Shown one piece after another: positions 24,226 to 34,156 of a DNA stretch of 64,000 nt. A model generated the notes under the pieces. That model saw only the letters and a program-made list of their open reading frames with translations. It searched no databases and was not told the origin of the DNA. The first letter of the stretch is position 1, and the number at the start of each line of letters is the position of its first letter. The stretch is from an uncultured Lachnospiraceae bacterium (lineage in GTDB: Bacteria; Bacillota; Clostridia; Lachnospirales; Lachnospiraceae). The stretch spans positions 124,001 through 188,000 of the forward strand of contig CAJTPU010000002.1 of the NCBI GenBank assembly GCA_910578335.1, written 5' to 3'. The translations under genes and the position numbers were made by a program.

Positions 24226-24993
24226 CTACCAGCCAAGCTCCGTCAGCCAGCTTGTCAGCGTCCGCTCCCTCTCTCTCGTCCCTTCCGCTTTTTCACATTT
24301 ACCCAGACGACATTCTCCCCTCAATGTCCCGTCCACAAGGTACATCACCCTGCTGCACTTTGCCGCAACACGGATGTCATGTGTCACCAGCATAATCGTA
24401 GTACCTTCTCTGTTGATTTGCACAAACTGCTCCATAACCTCCTCGGAAGCAGAACGGTTTAAAGCGCCCGTCGGCTCGTCGGCAAAAACCATTTGCGGGT
24501 TATTTATCAGGCTTCTGCAGATACAGGCGCGCTGAAGCTGTCCGCCGGATGCCTCCTCGATATCATTGTCTGCAATCTCTATGATACCCAGCTTTTTCAT
24601 CAGCGCCTCGCCCTTCCTTATTTTTTCTTTTTTGGAATCTGCATTTTTTTTGGACTGAAAAGCCGGCAGCACAATATTGTCAAACACCGTCAGGTTTTTC
24701 AGCATGTACATCTGCTGGAATACAAAGCCCATCTCATCCAGCCGCAAATCCGCAAGCGCTTTTGCCTTAAGCCCTCCGATATCCCTGCCGCCAAAGCGCA
24801 CGCTTCCCGCCGTCATACTGTCCATGCCGGAAGCGGTATAGAGCAGGGTAGATTTCCCCGAACCGGAAGGTCCCATCACCGCCACCATTTCCCCCTTCTC
24901 AATCTCAAAATTCAAATTTTTCAATACATTTATCTGCCTTTTGTTGACAACATACGTTTTACACAAATCCTTCACTTCCAAAACCTTTTCCAT
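24226..24993 (-). CDS. ABC transporter ATP-binding protein, MacB/BceA-like
   Basis: This 255-aa ABC ATPase of the LolD/MacB/BceA group has Walker A GPSGSGKST, Q-loop FVFQQMYML, signature ASGGQLQRA and Walker B MVFADEPTGALN with switch His in LVTHD. It ends 11 bases before the response regulator gene starts and pairs with the FtsX-type permease upstream. In this group the complex usually transfers force across the membrane or removes peptide antibiotics rather than pumping small solutes. Confidence 0.93.
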   Translation of the reverse strand: MEKVLEVKDLCKTYVVNKRQINVLKNLNFEIEKGEMVAVMGPSGSGKSTLLYTASGMDSMTAGSVRFGGRDIGGLKAKALADLRLDEMGFVFQQMYMLKNLTVFDNIVLPAFQSKKNADSKKEKIRKGEALMKKLGIIEIADNDIEEASGGQLQRACICRSLINNPQMVFADEPTGALNRSASEEVMEQFVQINREGTTIMLVTHDIRVAAKCSRVMYLVDGTLRGECRLGKCEKAEGTRERERTLTSWLTELGW

Positions 24994-25006
24994 ATTCCTG
25001 CTCCTT

Positions 25007-27382
25007 TTACTCTATATTGGATACCTTTGACGCATCTATTTTTCTGATATACTGCGCCGTCAGCCATACTGCCGCCAGCGTACCGCCGCACAATAAAAGC
25101 GGGTAAAAGAAAAACACCTCAAAGGGCTTTATAACAAAGGTAACGCCATAGGACATACCCATCATCTGAAACACCTGCCCTGCACTCATCTGCGACAGCC
25201 AGGGCTGGAGCAGCCATGTAAGCACGGTGGAAGCCAACAGGACAATACCGATTCTCACCATATGCCAGCGCACCAGCGCCCTGTCTGCAAAGCCCACCGC
25301 CTTTAAAATGGCAATTTCACCGGTCTCCTTTGCAAGGAAGGAGCGTTCCATCAAAACAACCACGAAAATACAGATAAAAAGCACCAACAGAACAACGATT
25401 TCTTTGACTTCTTCCAGATAATCCGCCGCGCCGCCAATCATCAGGCACAGATATTCATCCGAGTCCCACACAAAGCTCTCCTCAAACAATTCCCCAATCC
25501 TGTCAATACGCCTGCCGATTTCCTGCCTATCCGGATTATCCGTAAAGGTAAGCTGGTAACTAGAACCTCCCAATGCATAGGCATAATCTATTTCAAAAGT
25601 CTCATGCAGCCGCACGCCCTCTCCCATATTAGACAGACTTTGATACAGGGCAGTAATCATGCATTTTCGCTCTCCGTCCGGAAGAACCATCGTAACCGTA
25701 TCTCCAATCTGCGCGCCCAGCTTCTCTGCAACCAGCCCTGTCACAGCAATCTCGTCCGCCTGCTTTGGCGGTGTTCCTTCCAGATAGACATACTCTTCTG
25801 CCTGTGTTCCGGTTCCCTGAGAAGTAATAGAAATACAGCGCTCTTCCCCGTTTATAAAAAGCAGCTTGAACGACATCTCCATCGTACATCTTGCCGGCAT
25901 ACCCTCTGCGGCAAGCTGCTTTTCGATTTCCTCTATCCGCTCCGTCAGCCTTTCTCTGCCTCCTTTTGTCATAAATGTCATTACTTCCTGATTATCCAGA
26001 TAAACGTCACTCTGCATCATGTTGAAGGCGACAATTAAATTTCCGCTGCTGAGCGTGTTAATGGTATTGATAATAATGACAATCATGGAAAGACATATGG
26101 TAAAAGTCAGCAATAGCAGGCCGTAACGCTTTCCATTTCCCAGACAGTCGTTAAGCGCCATAAATTCCGGCGGCATAAGCCCTGCTCTTCCAAGCCGCAG
26201 AACACTCTTTTTCTTGTAGCGCTCTCCGCTCTGTCCGTTTCGCGCGGCTTCACAAGGCGTTATTTTTTTTACACGCCTTGTACATCCAAAACAGAACAGC
26301 AGAATCAGCACCACCACGGCGGCGGCACAGACCACATTCAGAAAAATACCGCCCTGCGCTTCCATGACAATGGTTTTGGATGCGTTTTGCAAAAGCATTT
26401 TTCCAAAAGGAATGCTGACAAGCAGTCCTGTCAGGCTTCCCAGAACCGCCAGCGCCAGATATTTTACCAGATACAGGCATCTGATTTTGCCGTTTGGGAT
26501 TCCGATGGCTTTCATAATCCCGATTTCACGGTACTCCGAAAGCAGCGTAAAGGTAATCGCAAAACGCAGAACCAGCAGTGCAATTAATATCAGACAAAAG
26601 CTGACCACCAGCAGAATCCCTGCTACCAGCATATCCATCACATAGGTCATTGCAAGCATCGCCCTGTCGCCCTGCACAATAAGATTGATGTCGTCTCTGC
26701 TTACAATCTCCTGCTCCAGCGCCTTGGTATCGTCAGTCTCAATATAGTAAATGTCGCCAAAGTAGCCGGCTTCCGCTCCCTCCGTCAGATAGGCGAAGCT
26801 ATACCCGTCCACTACTATTCTCGGCAATCCCATGATATCTGAGCCCAACAAGGCGTCCTTTACGCCGCCCGCAACCGTAAAAGTCCTTTGCCGCTCTCCC
26901 ACAATAAGCGTGAGGGTATCCCCCACGGCAAGGGAATTCTTCTCCAAAAAACCTCTCGAAAGATAGACTTCCCCCTCCCCCACCTCTGTAACCGGCTTAT
27001 TGTCCTTGTCAAAAAGAATAATTCTGGTCTCCGCAAAATCACAAAGCACCAGAGTGCCGCCCTGCTCAACCTGTCGTCCCATGGCAAGGCTTATATTTTC
27101 CGCATTCATAAAGAACACCGGCTCCCTGCCATAGCTCTCCACGACTTCTGCCTGCTCCAGAATATCCTTTATTACCTGTTCCTGCTCTCCCCTTCCTTTC
27201 GTCACCACAAAATAGCTGCCGATTCCGGCTTTGTCAAAATAGTGATTCAGCGCCGTTTGCACAGCCGTGATATTATTTACACTGCTTGACAAAAACATGG
27301 CTGTCAGAATGATAAAAAGCAGCAGAATGCAGTTCATTGCTTTTTTCCGTCTCAAATCCCGTTTTAAAATATGAAAGTACAT
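25007..27382 (-). CDS. FtsX-family ABC permease
   Basis: This 791-aa permease has two FtsX-type halves: an N-terminal membrane segment (CILLLFIILTAMFLSSS), an ectodomain, a three-helix FtsX block (about 260-380: LIALLVLRFAITFTLLSEYREIGIMKAIGI split in the middle), a fourth segment, a second ectodomain and a C-terminal block (IVVLLVLFICIFVVVLMER, ETGEIAILKAVGFADRALV). The ATG at 27382 has GGTGGG upstream; the longer frame to 27430 lacks a site. It works with the ATPase gene 14 bases downstream. Substrate unknown. Confidence 0.9.
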   Translation of the reverse strand: MYFHILKRDLRRKKAMNCILLLFIILTAMFLSSSVNNITAVQTALNHYFDKAGIGSYFVVTKGRGEQEQVIKDILEQAEVVESYGREPVFFMNAENISLAMGRQVEQGGTLVLCDFAETRIILFDKDNKPVTEVGEGEVYLSRGFLEKNSLAVGDTLTLIVGERQRTFTVAGGVKDALLGSDIMGLPRIVVDGYSFAYLTEGAEAGYFGDIYYIETDDTKALEQEIVSRDDINLIVQGDRAMLAMTYVMDMLVAGILLVVSFCLILIALLVLRFAITFTLLSEYREIGIMKAIGIPNGKIRCLYLVKYLALAVLGSLTGLLVSIPFGKMLLQNASKTIVMEAQGGIFLNVVCAAAVVVLILLFCFGCTRRVKKITPCEAARNGQSGERYKKKSVLRLGRAGLMPPEFMALNDCLGNGKRYGLLLLTFTICLSMIVIIINTINTLSSGNLIVAFNMMQSDVYLDNQEVMTFMTKGGRERLTERIEEIEKQLAAEGMPARCTMEMSFKLLFINGEERCISITSQGTGTQAEEYVYLEGTPPKQADEIAVTGLVAEKLGAQIGDTVTMVLPDGERKCMITALYQSLSNMGEGVRLHETFEIDYAYALGGSSYQLTFTDNPDRQEIGRRIDRIGELFEESFVWDSDEYLCLMIGGAADYLEEVKEIVVLLVLFICIFVVVLMERSFLAKETGEIAILKAVGFADRALVRWHMVRIGIVLLASTVLTWLLQPWLSQMSAGQVFQMMGMSYGVTFVIKPFEVFFFYPLLLCGGTLAAVWLTAQYIRKIDASKVSNIE

Positions 27383-27531
27383 ATACCCACCTTTCTGCCT
27401 CGATTTTCCCGCATCCCCATATACGTGCACGTTTTTTATGTACTTTCCCTTTTTAGCAAAAAAATTATTAAAAAAACCTTAAATCCGTTTCATTTTCACT
27501 CTTTCATTTTTGTGATTGCGCGATTGACACC

Positions 27532-28170
27532 CTAATTCTTTTGCATTTCCCCATAATTATCCGTAAAATAGCCGAACATCTCCTGCACCTCAAAGACAAC
27601 CTCCGGATTCTCTGCCGGACTTAGCAGATAACAGTCCTTCCTGCCCGATTCGCCCGCCAGGACAAACGCCTCCCCATACTTTCTCTCCATGAAAAGCAGC
27701 GCGATATCGGACATAGGCGTATATTCCTTTTTGACAAAAATGCCCATATCCTCGTAATAGGAAGCCTGCGACGGAACGGAATCCGTATTTTCCGTCTGTG
27801 TTACCAGAATCCCTTCTGCAAATACCGACTCCTGTCCCAAAGACAAATCAAACACCCACATATATACGGCGGCAAACATGGCATACATCATAAACACAAA
27901 AAGCCCGACTACCGTCACCACCATGGCAGCGGACACCCTGCCGGTTCGCATACTTCCCTTCCATAAAAGGCTTAACAGAAAAACCACCAGAGAAAGCGGC
28001 AGGACAAAAAGCGCCCACGCCGCGCCTGCACGCTCCAGCCACCCTCTGTATACCACCCCTGCCGGCAATGCCGCCCTGACCAGATAAAAGAGCACCGTCA
28101 CAAGCAATGCCGTCCCCCACACAAGCCCGCTTATTTTTACACCCCTGCTCATCCGTTTTTTCTTTGTCAT
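27532..28170 (-). CDS. Hypothetical membrane protein downstream of the ABC exporter pair
   Basis: This 212-aa protein has about four membrane segments (GLVWGTALLVTVLFYLVRAAL near 15-35, ALFVLPLSLVVFLLSLLW, MVVTVVGLFVFMMYAMFAAVYMW) and a soluble C-terminal half of about 90 residues. I do not recognise the family. The ATG at 28170 has AAAGGA 7 bases upstream. It starts 36 bases after the second exporter gene and is probably co-transcribed with it. An accessory role to the exporter is only inference. Confidence 0.7.
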   Translation of the reverse strand: MTKKKRMSRGVKISGLVWGTALLVTVLFYLVRAALPAGVVYRGWLERAGAAWALFVLPLSLVVFLLSLLWKGSMRTGRVSAAMVVTVVGLFVFMMYAMFAAVYMWVFDLSLGQESVFAEGILVTQTENTDSVPSQASYYEDMGIFVKKEYTPMSDIALLFMERKYGEAFVLAGESGRKDCYLLSPAENPEVVFEVQEMFGYFTDNYGEMQKN

Positions 28171-28206
28171 AAATCCGTCCTTTCCCAAATCGCCTTCGCT
28201 CCCTGT

Positions 28207-30201
28207 CTATTCCTCCACCAACTGCAAATCATAAAGCTTCTTGTACAGTCCGTTTTGTGCCAGCAGCTCCTGATGATTTCCCGACTCCCTGATACGCCCG
28301 TGATGCAGGACAATAATCTTGTCGGCGTGTTGAATGGTCGATAAACGATGCGCTACCATAATCGTGGTTCTGTCCTGCATCAGCACGGACAACGCCTGTG
28401 TAATCAGACTTTCCGTCTCTGTGTCAATATTCGCCGTTGCCTCGTCAAGTACCAGAATCCGCGGCTCATACGCAAGGGTTCGGGCAAAAGAAATCAACTG
28501 CCGCTGTCCTGCGGACAAGGTGCTGCCCCGCTCCGTCACCGGCGCATCGTATCCGCCCGGCAGCTTTTCAATAAAGGTATCCGCATGTACCGTCCTCGCA
28601 GCACGAATAACGTCTTCGCGGCTGATAGCTTCATTATCCAGCGAAATATTGCCCTTAATATCTCCCGTAAACAAAAATACATCCTGCTGCACCTGCCCAA
28701 TGGCACGGCGCAGCTCTGCCTTATCTATCTCCTTGATGTTGACGCCGTCAATCAGAATTTCCCCTTTTTGGATATCAAAATATCTGCCAATCAGATTGAG
28801 GATTGAGGTCTTGCCAGCTCCGGTGGCGCCCACAAAAGCAACCTTTTCACCCGGGCGGATAACAAAGCTTACATCTTTTAAGATATAGTCCTCCTTCTCA
28901 TAAGCAAACCATACGTGCCGAAACTCAATATGCCCCTTTATATGTACCGCTTTCGGCTGCGGCGGGTTCTCAATCTGCGGCTTCTCGTCCAGAATGGAAA
29001 AAATCTTCTCCGCAGACGCCAGCGAGGACTGCAGCGTGCCAAACTGCTCCGCCAGCTCCTGAATCGGCTCAAAAAAAGAGCTGATATACGTAATAAAGAT
29101 AAACAACGTGCCTAAAGACAGGCTGCCTCCCAACACCGAATAACTTCCGGTTCCTATCACCACCGCCATGGCAACAATGGAAAGGAAGTAAATTCCCGGG
29201 CGGAAAATGGCAAAGGTCATAACCTCCCGCCAGTTTGCGCGAAACAGCTCCTGTGACTTTTTCTCAAATTCCCGATACTTTTTCTCTTCCCGCACGAACA
29301 CCTGAATCAACCGCATACCGGATATATGCTCGGACAAAAACGTATTCAGCTCCGTAATCTTGTTGCGTGTAATCTTGTATGCCTTGCGGGAATAAAAGCG
29401 GAATACAAAAGTGAGCGCGCCCACCACCGGAAGCAGCACAAAGGATACCAGCGTCATGCGCACGCTGATGGAGAGCATCACCACCGCATAACCGATGATT
29501 TTGACGACATTCTTAAACAGGCGCACCAGAATGCTGGTAAAAAGCTCATTGACCGCCTCCGTGTCATTGCTGACGCGGGTTACCAGCTTGCCCACGGGCG
29601 TGGTGTTAAAAAAGCTTAAGGAAAGGCTGTGAATATGGGTAAACACCTGCTCCCTCATGCGAAAAATAATATTCTGCCCCATTTTCTGCAGCATCCACGT
29701 ATCCAGTGCATTGAAACAAAATCCCAGCGCCATCATCAAAAGATACAGTCCTGTGGCGCGAAGAATCCCCGTAAAGTCAGAATGACGAAGTGTCTTTAGC
29801 TGTTCCCTGCTTAAGCAGGAAGCGCCTCTTTCTGCATAAGCCCTTAGCAGTTCCGCTTCTCCCTCAGACAGCGCCTCGCTCTCCGCTGCGGTCAGCCGCT
29901 CCGCCATATAATACTTATCCTCATAAAGAAAAAGCTGATAATAGACGCCGTCCGCCGGTAAATGTTCAGAAGCTTTATCCTCCTCCACTCTTACAAGCCA
30001 GACACCGTTATAGAGTACTGCGCCTTTTCTGCCTTCCTCCGCTGTCTGAAACGGTTTGGCATATCCATTGATATAATCATCAATGGCATCGCCGATAATA
30101 ATGGGGCGGTACAGCTCTACCACGATAATAAACAGTACCAGAACCGTTGCCGCAGTCATCACCCATTTATGGGGCTTTAAGTATGTCAATAATCTGCCCA
30201 T
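28207..30201 (-). CDS. Heterodimeric ABC exporter, half with consensus ATPase site
   Basis: This 664-aa half-transporter joins a six-helix exporter domain to an ABC ATPase: Walker A GATGAGKTS, signature STLSAGQRQL and Walker B ILVLDEATANID with the catalytic Glu. An insertion of about 90 residues (roughly 45-135) lies in the extracellular loop between helices 1 and 2, as in BmrD-type subunits. The upstream gene ends with TGA two bases from this ATG, so the two are coupled and form a heterodimer. Likely multidrug or lipid/peptide export; substrate unknown. Confidence 0.93.
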   Translation of the reverse strand: MGRLLTYLKPHKWVMTAATVLVLFIIVVELYRPIIIGDAIDDYINGYAKPFQTAEEGRKGAVLYNGVWLVRVEEDKASEHLPADGVYYQLFLYEDKYYMAERLTAAESEALSEGEAELLRAYAERGASCLSREQLKTLRHSDFTGILRATGLYLLMMALGFCFNALDTWMLQKMGQNIIFRMREQVFTHIHSLSLSFFNTTPVGKLVTRVSNDTEAVNELFTSILVRLFKNVVKIIGYAVVMLSISVRMTLVSFVLLPVVGALTFVFRFYSRKAYKITRNKITELNTFLSEHISGMRLIQVFVREEKKYREFEKKSQELFRANWREVMTFAIFRPGIYFLSIVAMAVVIGTGSYSVLGGSLSLGTLFIFITYISSFFEPIQELAEQFGTLQSSLASAEKIFSILDEKPQIENPPQPKAVHIKGHIEFRHVWFAYEKEDYILKDVSFVIRPGEKVAFVGATGAGKTSILNLIGRYFDIQKGEILIDGVNIKEIDKAELRRAIGQVQQDVFLFTGDIKGNISLDNEAISREDVIRAARTVHADTFIEKLPGGYDAPVTERGSTLSAGQRQLISFARTLAYEPRILVLDEATANIDTETESLITQALSVLMQDRTTIMVAHRLSTIQHADKIIVLHHGRIRESGNHQELLAQNGLYKKLYDLQLVEE

Positions 30202-30202
30202 A

Positions 30203-32077
30203 TCACATGCCCCCTTCCGCCAGAACCGGCTCTGCCTCATCTATGTACTCTCTGTGAAGCGCCGCTCTCTGTTCTCCCATTGCCGCCTCGAGCTGCTGCT
30301 TTTCAAACATCTCGTAATAAATTCCTTTCTGCTCCATAAGCCGGATATGGCTTCCTACCTCAGCAATCCGCCCCTCCTCCAGCACCAGAATCATATCCGC
30401 ATGTTGGATTGTGGAAATCCGGTGCGCAATCAGTATAGTCGTCCTGCCCTTTCGGTTTTCATACAGATTGCGCAAAAGCTGTTCCTCCGTATCCGTGTCC
30501 ACCGCAGAAAGAGAATCGTCCAGAATGAGTATCGGCGCCTCCTTCATCAGCGCTCTTGCAATAGAGCTGCGCTGCTTTTGTCCGCCGGAAAGCGTCACGC
30601 CCCGCTCTCCCACCATGGTTTCGTAGCCCTCCGGAAATTCCATGATGCTTTCATGAATACATGCCGTTTCTGCAGCAGCCGTAATCCGGTCCATCTCCTG
30701 CTTTTCCACGCCAAAGGCAATATTCCCTTTCAAGGTATCCGAAAACAGAAAATTATTCTGCGGCACATAGGCAATCTGTCCCCGCAGCTCCTTAAGAGGA
30801 ATCTTGCAGATATCCCTCCCGTCAAACAAAATCATGCCCGGCTCCGTATTATAAAGGCGCAGCAGCAAATCCACCAGCGTCGTCTTGCCGCTGCCGGTAC
30901 GCCCCACTACCGCCAGTGTGGTGCCTGCCGGCACCTCCAGACAAATATCCGAAAGCGCAGGCATCCGCGCACCCTTGTGCGTATAGGTCAGGTGAGAAAA
31001 GGTAATCCTGCCCGACAGCCTAATGCTTTTCCCTTTCTGTAAAGCCTGCCCCATAGAAACATCCCTGTCCTCACACCGGCTGCTTACAACCTGTTCTCTA
31101 CACAGCTCATCCTTTACCTCCGGCTCCGTCGCCATAATGGCGCGCACACGCTTCAGGGAAGCACCGCCCTGCGCAAAGGTATTGATGGCATCCCCGCAGG
31201 CAATCATCGGCCATACCAGCATATTGACATACTGGTGGAACGCCACAAATCGCCCCAGCGTGATTTCCCCCACAATTGCCAGATAACCGCCGTAAATCAA
31301 GGTAATCAGGCTGCTTACGCCCACTAAAACCTCCAGCAGAGGCATCACTATCGTCTGTATTCTAATGAGCTTCAGATTTTTTTCCTTTGTCTTTTCATTG
31401 GCTTTCGTAAACGCTGCAAGCTGTGCCCTCTCCCTGACAAATGCCTTGATAACCCGAATACCGGAAAAGCTTTCCTGAACATAGTCCGTCAAGTCCGACA
31501 CAGCCTCCTGACGCTCCATATATTTGGCATGAATCACCTTTCCATAATAGAGTGTACCGCCACAGATAACCACCATGGGAATCAAGGCAAGCAGCGTCAG
31601 TTTGATATCAACATACACCATCATCTGCCCGATAACCATCACTGTCATAACCGTGGCGTCAAAGGCAGAAATGACAGCCATACCGATAGCCATACGGATA
31701 GCGTTCAAATCGCTGGTAAAACGGGTCATCAAATCACCGGTTTTATTTTCATTAAAAAAGTTAACGCTCATTTTTTCCAGATGGGCAAACATATCATTGC
31801 GCAACTCTTTTTCAATACTGCGGGAAGCGCCAAACAAAAAGAAGCGCCAGAAAAAACGTCCCAAGGCAAGCGTAAATCCCAGCAGAAGAAGCCTAAACAA
31901 ACAGCCCTTTACCCCGTTCCAGTTAAGGGTATGCGCCGCCAGACCATCGGTAATCGTACCTGTGATTTTGGGAATATACAAGTTGGCAAAGTCCACCACA
32001 AAGAGCGTGATAATGCCAGCCAGATACTGCCACTTATGCTTTTTGATATACTGCATAATAAAGCGCCATTCTTCCAT
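30203..32077 (-). CDS. Heterodimeric ABC exporter, half with degenerate ATPase site
   Basis: This 624-aa half-transporter has six membrane helices and an ABC domain with Walker A GRTGSGKTT, signature VTLSGGQKQR and Walker B LILDDSLSAVD. The catalytic Glu after Walker B is Asp, the usual mark of the non-hydrolysing site in heterodimeric exporters such as BmrC or TM287. The ATG at 32077 has GAGGAG 4-5 bases upstream; longer starts at 32137 or 32152 would run into the gdhA terminator. It is partnered with the following gene. Confidence 0.93.
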   Translation of the reverse strand: MEEWRFIMQYIKKHKWQYLAGIITLFVVDFANLYIPKITGTITDGLAAHTLNWNGVKGCLFRLLLLGFTLALGRFFWRFFLFGASRSIEKELRNDMFAHLEKMSVNFFNENKTGDLMTRFTSDLNAIRMAIGMAVISAFDATVMTVMVIGQMMVYVDIKLTLLALIPMVVICGGTLYYGKVIHAKYMERQEAVSDLTDYVQESFSGIRVIKAFVRERAQLAAFTKANEKTKEKNLKLIRIQTIVMPLLEVLVGVSSLITLIYGGYLAIVGEITLGRFVAFHQYVNMLVWPMIACGDAINTFAQGGASLKRVRAIMATEPEVKDELCREQVVSSRCEDRDVSMGQALQKGKSIRLSGRITFSHLTYTHKGARMPALSDICLEVPAGTTLAVVGRTGSGKTTLVDLLLRLYNTEPGMILFDGRDICKIPLKELRGQIAYVPQNNFLFSDTLKGNIAFGVEKQEMDRITAAAETACIHESIMEFPEGYETMVGERGVTLSGGQKQRSSIARALMKEAPILILDDSLSAVDTDTEEQLLRNLYENRKGRTTILIAHRISTIQHADMILVLEEGRIAEVGSHIRLMEQKGIYYEMFEKQQLEAAMGEQRAALHREYIDEAEPVLAEGGM

Positions 32078-32138
32078 GATTCTCCTCATTTCCGCGCACA
32101 CTGCTTCGTGTCGTTTTTTCTGCTTTTGTATTTCCATG

Positions 32139-32173
32139 CAAAAAAGCCCCATAAACGCTCCGCTTACAGGGCT
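32139..32173 (-). terminator. Rho-independent terminator of gdhA
   Basis: On the minus strand AGCCCTGTAAGCG pairs with CGTTTATGGGGCT (one mismatch) around GAG, followed by six T. It lies about 32 bases after the gdhA stop. Confidence 0.85.
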
Positions 32174-32204
32174 CTTCCTGTATCATGCTTTTACAATCCG
32201 GCTC

Positions 32205-33539
32205 TTACACAACACCCTGTGCTGTCATAGCCTCCGCAACCTTTAAGAAGCCTGCAATATTTGCTCCGGCAACGTAGTTGCCCTCCATGCCGTACTTCTT
32301 TGCCGCCGCATCAAGATTGTGGAAGATATTTACCATGATGCCTTTGAGCTTGCTGTCCACCTCTTCAAAGGTCCAGCTTAAACGCTCGCTGTTCTGGCTC
32401 ATTTCCAGTGCAGAGGTTGCCACGCCGCCTGCGTTTGCCGCCTTGCCGGGGCAGAACAGTACGCCGTTTTTCTGCAGATATTCCGTTGCCTCCAGAGTGG
32501 TAGGCATATTTGCGCCCTCTGCTACTGCAAAGCAGCCGTTTGCCACCAACGCCTTTGCATCCTCCAGATGCAGCTCGTTCTGTGTCGCACAGGGAAGCGC
32601 AATATCACATTTTACAGTCCATACGCCCCTGCCGTCATGGTACTCTGCACTAGGTCTTGCTGCAGCGTACTCCGTCAGTCTCGCACGTTTTACTTCCTTT
32701 ACTTCCTTTAACAGGGCAATATCAATACCCTCTGCATCATATACCCAGCCGGTAGAATCAGAAACCGTAACCACCTTTGCGCCGAGCTGCTGTGCCTTCT
32801 GTGCCGCATAAATAGCCACATTGCCGGAACCGGAAATGGCAACTGTTTTGCCGGCAATCTCTTTGCCATTGCACTTTAACATTTCTTCCGTCAGGTATAA
32901 AAGACCGTAGCCGGTCGCCTCCGTTCTTGCGAGGGAACCGCCGTATGTAAGTCCTTTGCCGGTCAGCACGCCCTCATAGAGTCCGGTCAGACGCTTGTAC
33001 TGCCCATACATATAGCCGATTTCTCTTGCGCCCGTTCCGATATCTCCTGCAGGCACGTCCGTATCCGCGCCGATATGCTTGTACAGCTCGCTCATAAAGC
33101 TCTGGCAGAATGCCATAACCTCTCTGTCGGATTTGCCCTTCGGGTCAAAATCGCAGCCTCCCTTACCGCCGCCGATTGGCAGCCCGGTCAGGGAATTTTT
33201 GAAAATCTGCTCAAAACCTAAAAACTTGATGATGCCTAAGTTTACGGAAGGATGCAGACGCAGACCACCCTTGTAAGGTCCGATTGCGCTGTTGAACTGC
33301 ACACGGAAACCATTGTTTACCTGTACCTGTCCCTTGTCATCCACCCATGGAACACGGAACAAAATCTGTCTTTCCGGCGTACATATTCTCTCCAGCAAAG
33401 CATCCTTTCTGTATGCCTCTTCATTTGCCTCGATAACCACGCGCAGGGATTCCAGCACTTCCTTTACCGCCTGATGGAACTCCGGCTGCGCGGGATTCTT
33501 TGCAACTATAAGCTCAAATACCTCGTCTACATATGACAT
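32205..33539 (-). CDS. gdhA: NADP-type glutamate dehydrogenase
   Basis: This 444-aa hexameric-type glutamate dehydrogenase interconverts 2-oxoglutarate plus ammonia and glutamate. It shows GPYKGGLRLHPSVN, the catalytic Lys in PIGGGKGGCDFDPKG, and the dinucleotide fold SGSGNVAIYAAQKA. Length and motifs match the NADP-dependent bacterial enzyme (E. coli 447 aa). The start at 33539 has GGAGG just upstream. A good sigma-A promoter and a terminator mark it as a single-gene transcript. Confidence 0.97.
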   Translation of the reverse strand: MSYVDEVFELIVAKNPAQPEFHQAVKEVLESLRVVIEANEEAYRKDALLERICTPERQILFRVPWVDDKGQVQVNNGFRVQFNSAIGPYKGGLRLHPSVNLGIIKFLGFEQIFKNSLTGLPIGGGKGGCDFDPKGKSDREVMAFCQSFMSELYKHIGADTDVPAGDIGTGAREIGYMYGQYKRLTGLYEGVLTGKGLTYGGSLARTEATGYGLLYLTEEMLKCNGKEIAGKTVAISGSGNVAIYAAQKAQQLGAKVVTVSDSTGWVYDAEGIDIALLKEVKEVKRARLTEYAAARPSAEYHDGRGVWTVKCDIALPCATQNELHLEDAKALVANGCFAVAEGANMPTTLEATEYLQKNGVLFCPGKAANAGGVATSALEMSQNSERLSWTFEEVDSKLKGIMVNIFHNLDAAAKKYGMEGNYVAGANIAGFLKVAEAMTAQGVV

Positions 33540-33581
33540 TTTTATATCCTCCTTAAATAAAAGCTTGTCAATCCACGTTTT

Positions 33582-33610
33582 ATTATATAATAGCGAAAAA
33601 AAATTGCAAA
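33582..33610 (-). promoter_or_regulatory. Promoter of gdhA
   Basis: On the minus strand TTTGCA (33605-33610), 17 bases, then TATAAT (33582-33587), 43 bases before the gdhA ATG. The -10 is consensus and the -35 is weak. Confidence 0.65.
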
Positions 33611-33674
33611 GCACTTTATCTAAGTAAATTGTAAAAGTTTTTTTGCTTTTTTTGTGCAATATATACAAAGCATG

Positions 33675-34106
33675 TCAGAGATATTTCTTCAGAATATTGA
33701 TGTTCTTTTCCTCAAAATCCATCAGTTCCTTCGCCAGCTCCACCGACATGGACTGTGTCTGCGGATTGTGATTAAGCACTTTGCACATCTGTGTGATGCC
33801 CCGGCTGCTGCCCTGTATCATCAATTCAGCCAAATGGCTGGTGCTGGTATTAAACAAGGTGTTCATATGAACAGCCCCCTTTAACATCATATCTGATAAG
33901 TGATTGGAACGTACCGGCTCCGCCTTTGCCTCCAGCAGCTTATTCATTGCCCTGTTGCGGATATCGGAATATTTTAATGACTGGCGGGATATCTGCCTGG
34001 CAAATTCATCCTCGTACACTTTGTCGCTCAGGGTTTCTATCGCCTTCATTCCCATCTCCGCATTTTTCTGTATTTCTCTGTATATATTAATTTCTTCCGG
34101 TTTCAT
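33675..34106 (-). CDS. Conserved hypothetical helical protein
   Basis: This 143-aa protein is almost entirely helical (MKPEEINIYREIQKNAEMGM at the start) with ferritin-like four-helix character but no metal-ligand pattern that I can confirm. It has no signal peptide or membrane segment. GGAGGGAGG lies just before the ATG at 34106. It stands between the oxidoreductase gene and the gdhA promoter. I do not recognise a function; a spore- or stress-related role is possible but unsupported. Confidence 0.65.
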   Translation of the reverse strand: MKPEEINIYREIQKNAEMGMKAIETLSDKVYEDEFARQISRQSLKYSDIRNRAMNKLLEAKAEPVRSNHLSDMMLKGAVHMNTLFNTSTSHLAELMIQGSSRGITQMCKVLNHNPQTQSMSVELAKELMDFEEKNINILKKYL

Positions 34107-34156
34107 GGCGCCTCCCTCCAAAGTTCTTTTTTACAGTATGGCACCATTCCCGCGAT

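Noticed and set aside
30083..31042. A 319-aa plus-strand open frame
   Set aside because: Antisense shadow of the ABC exporter genes; His/Arg-rich composition and no start signal.
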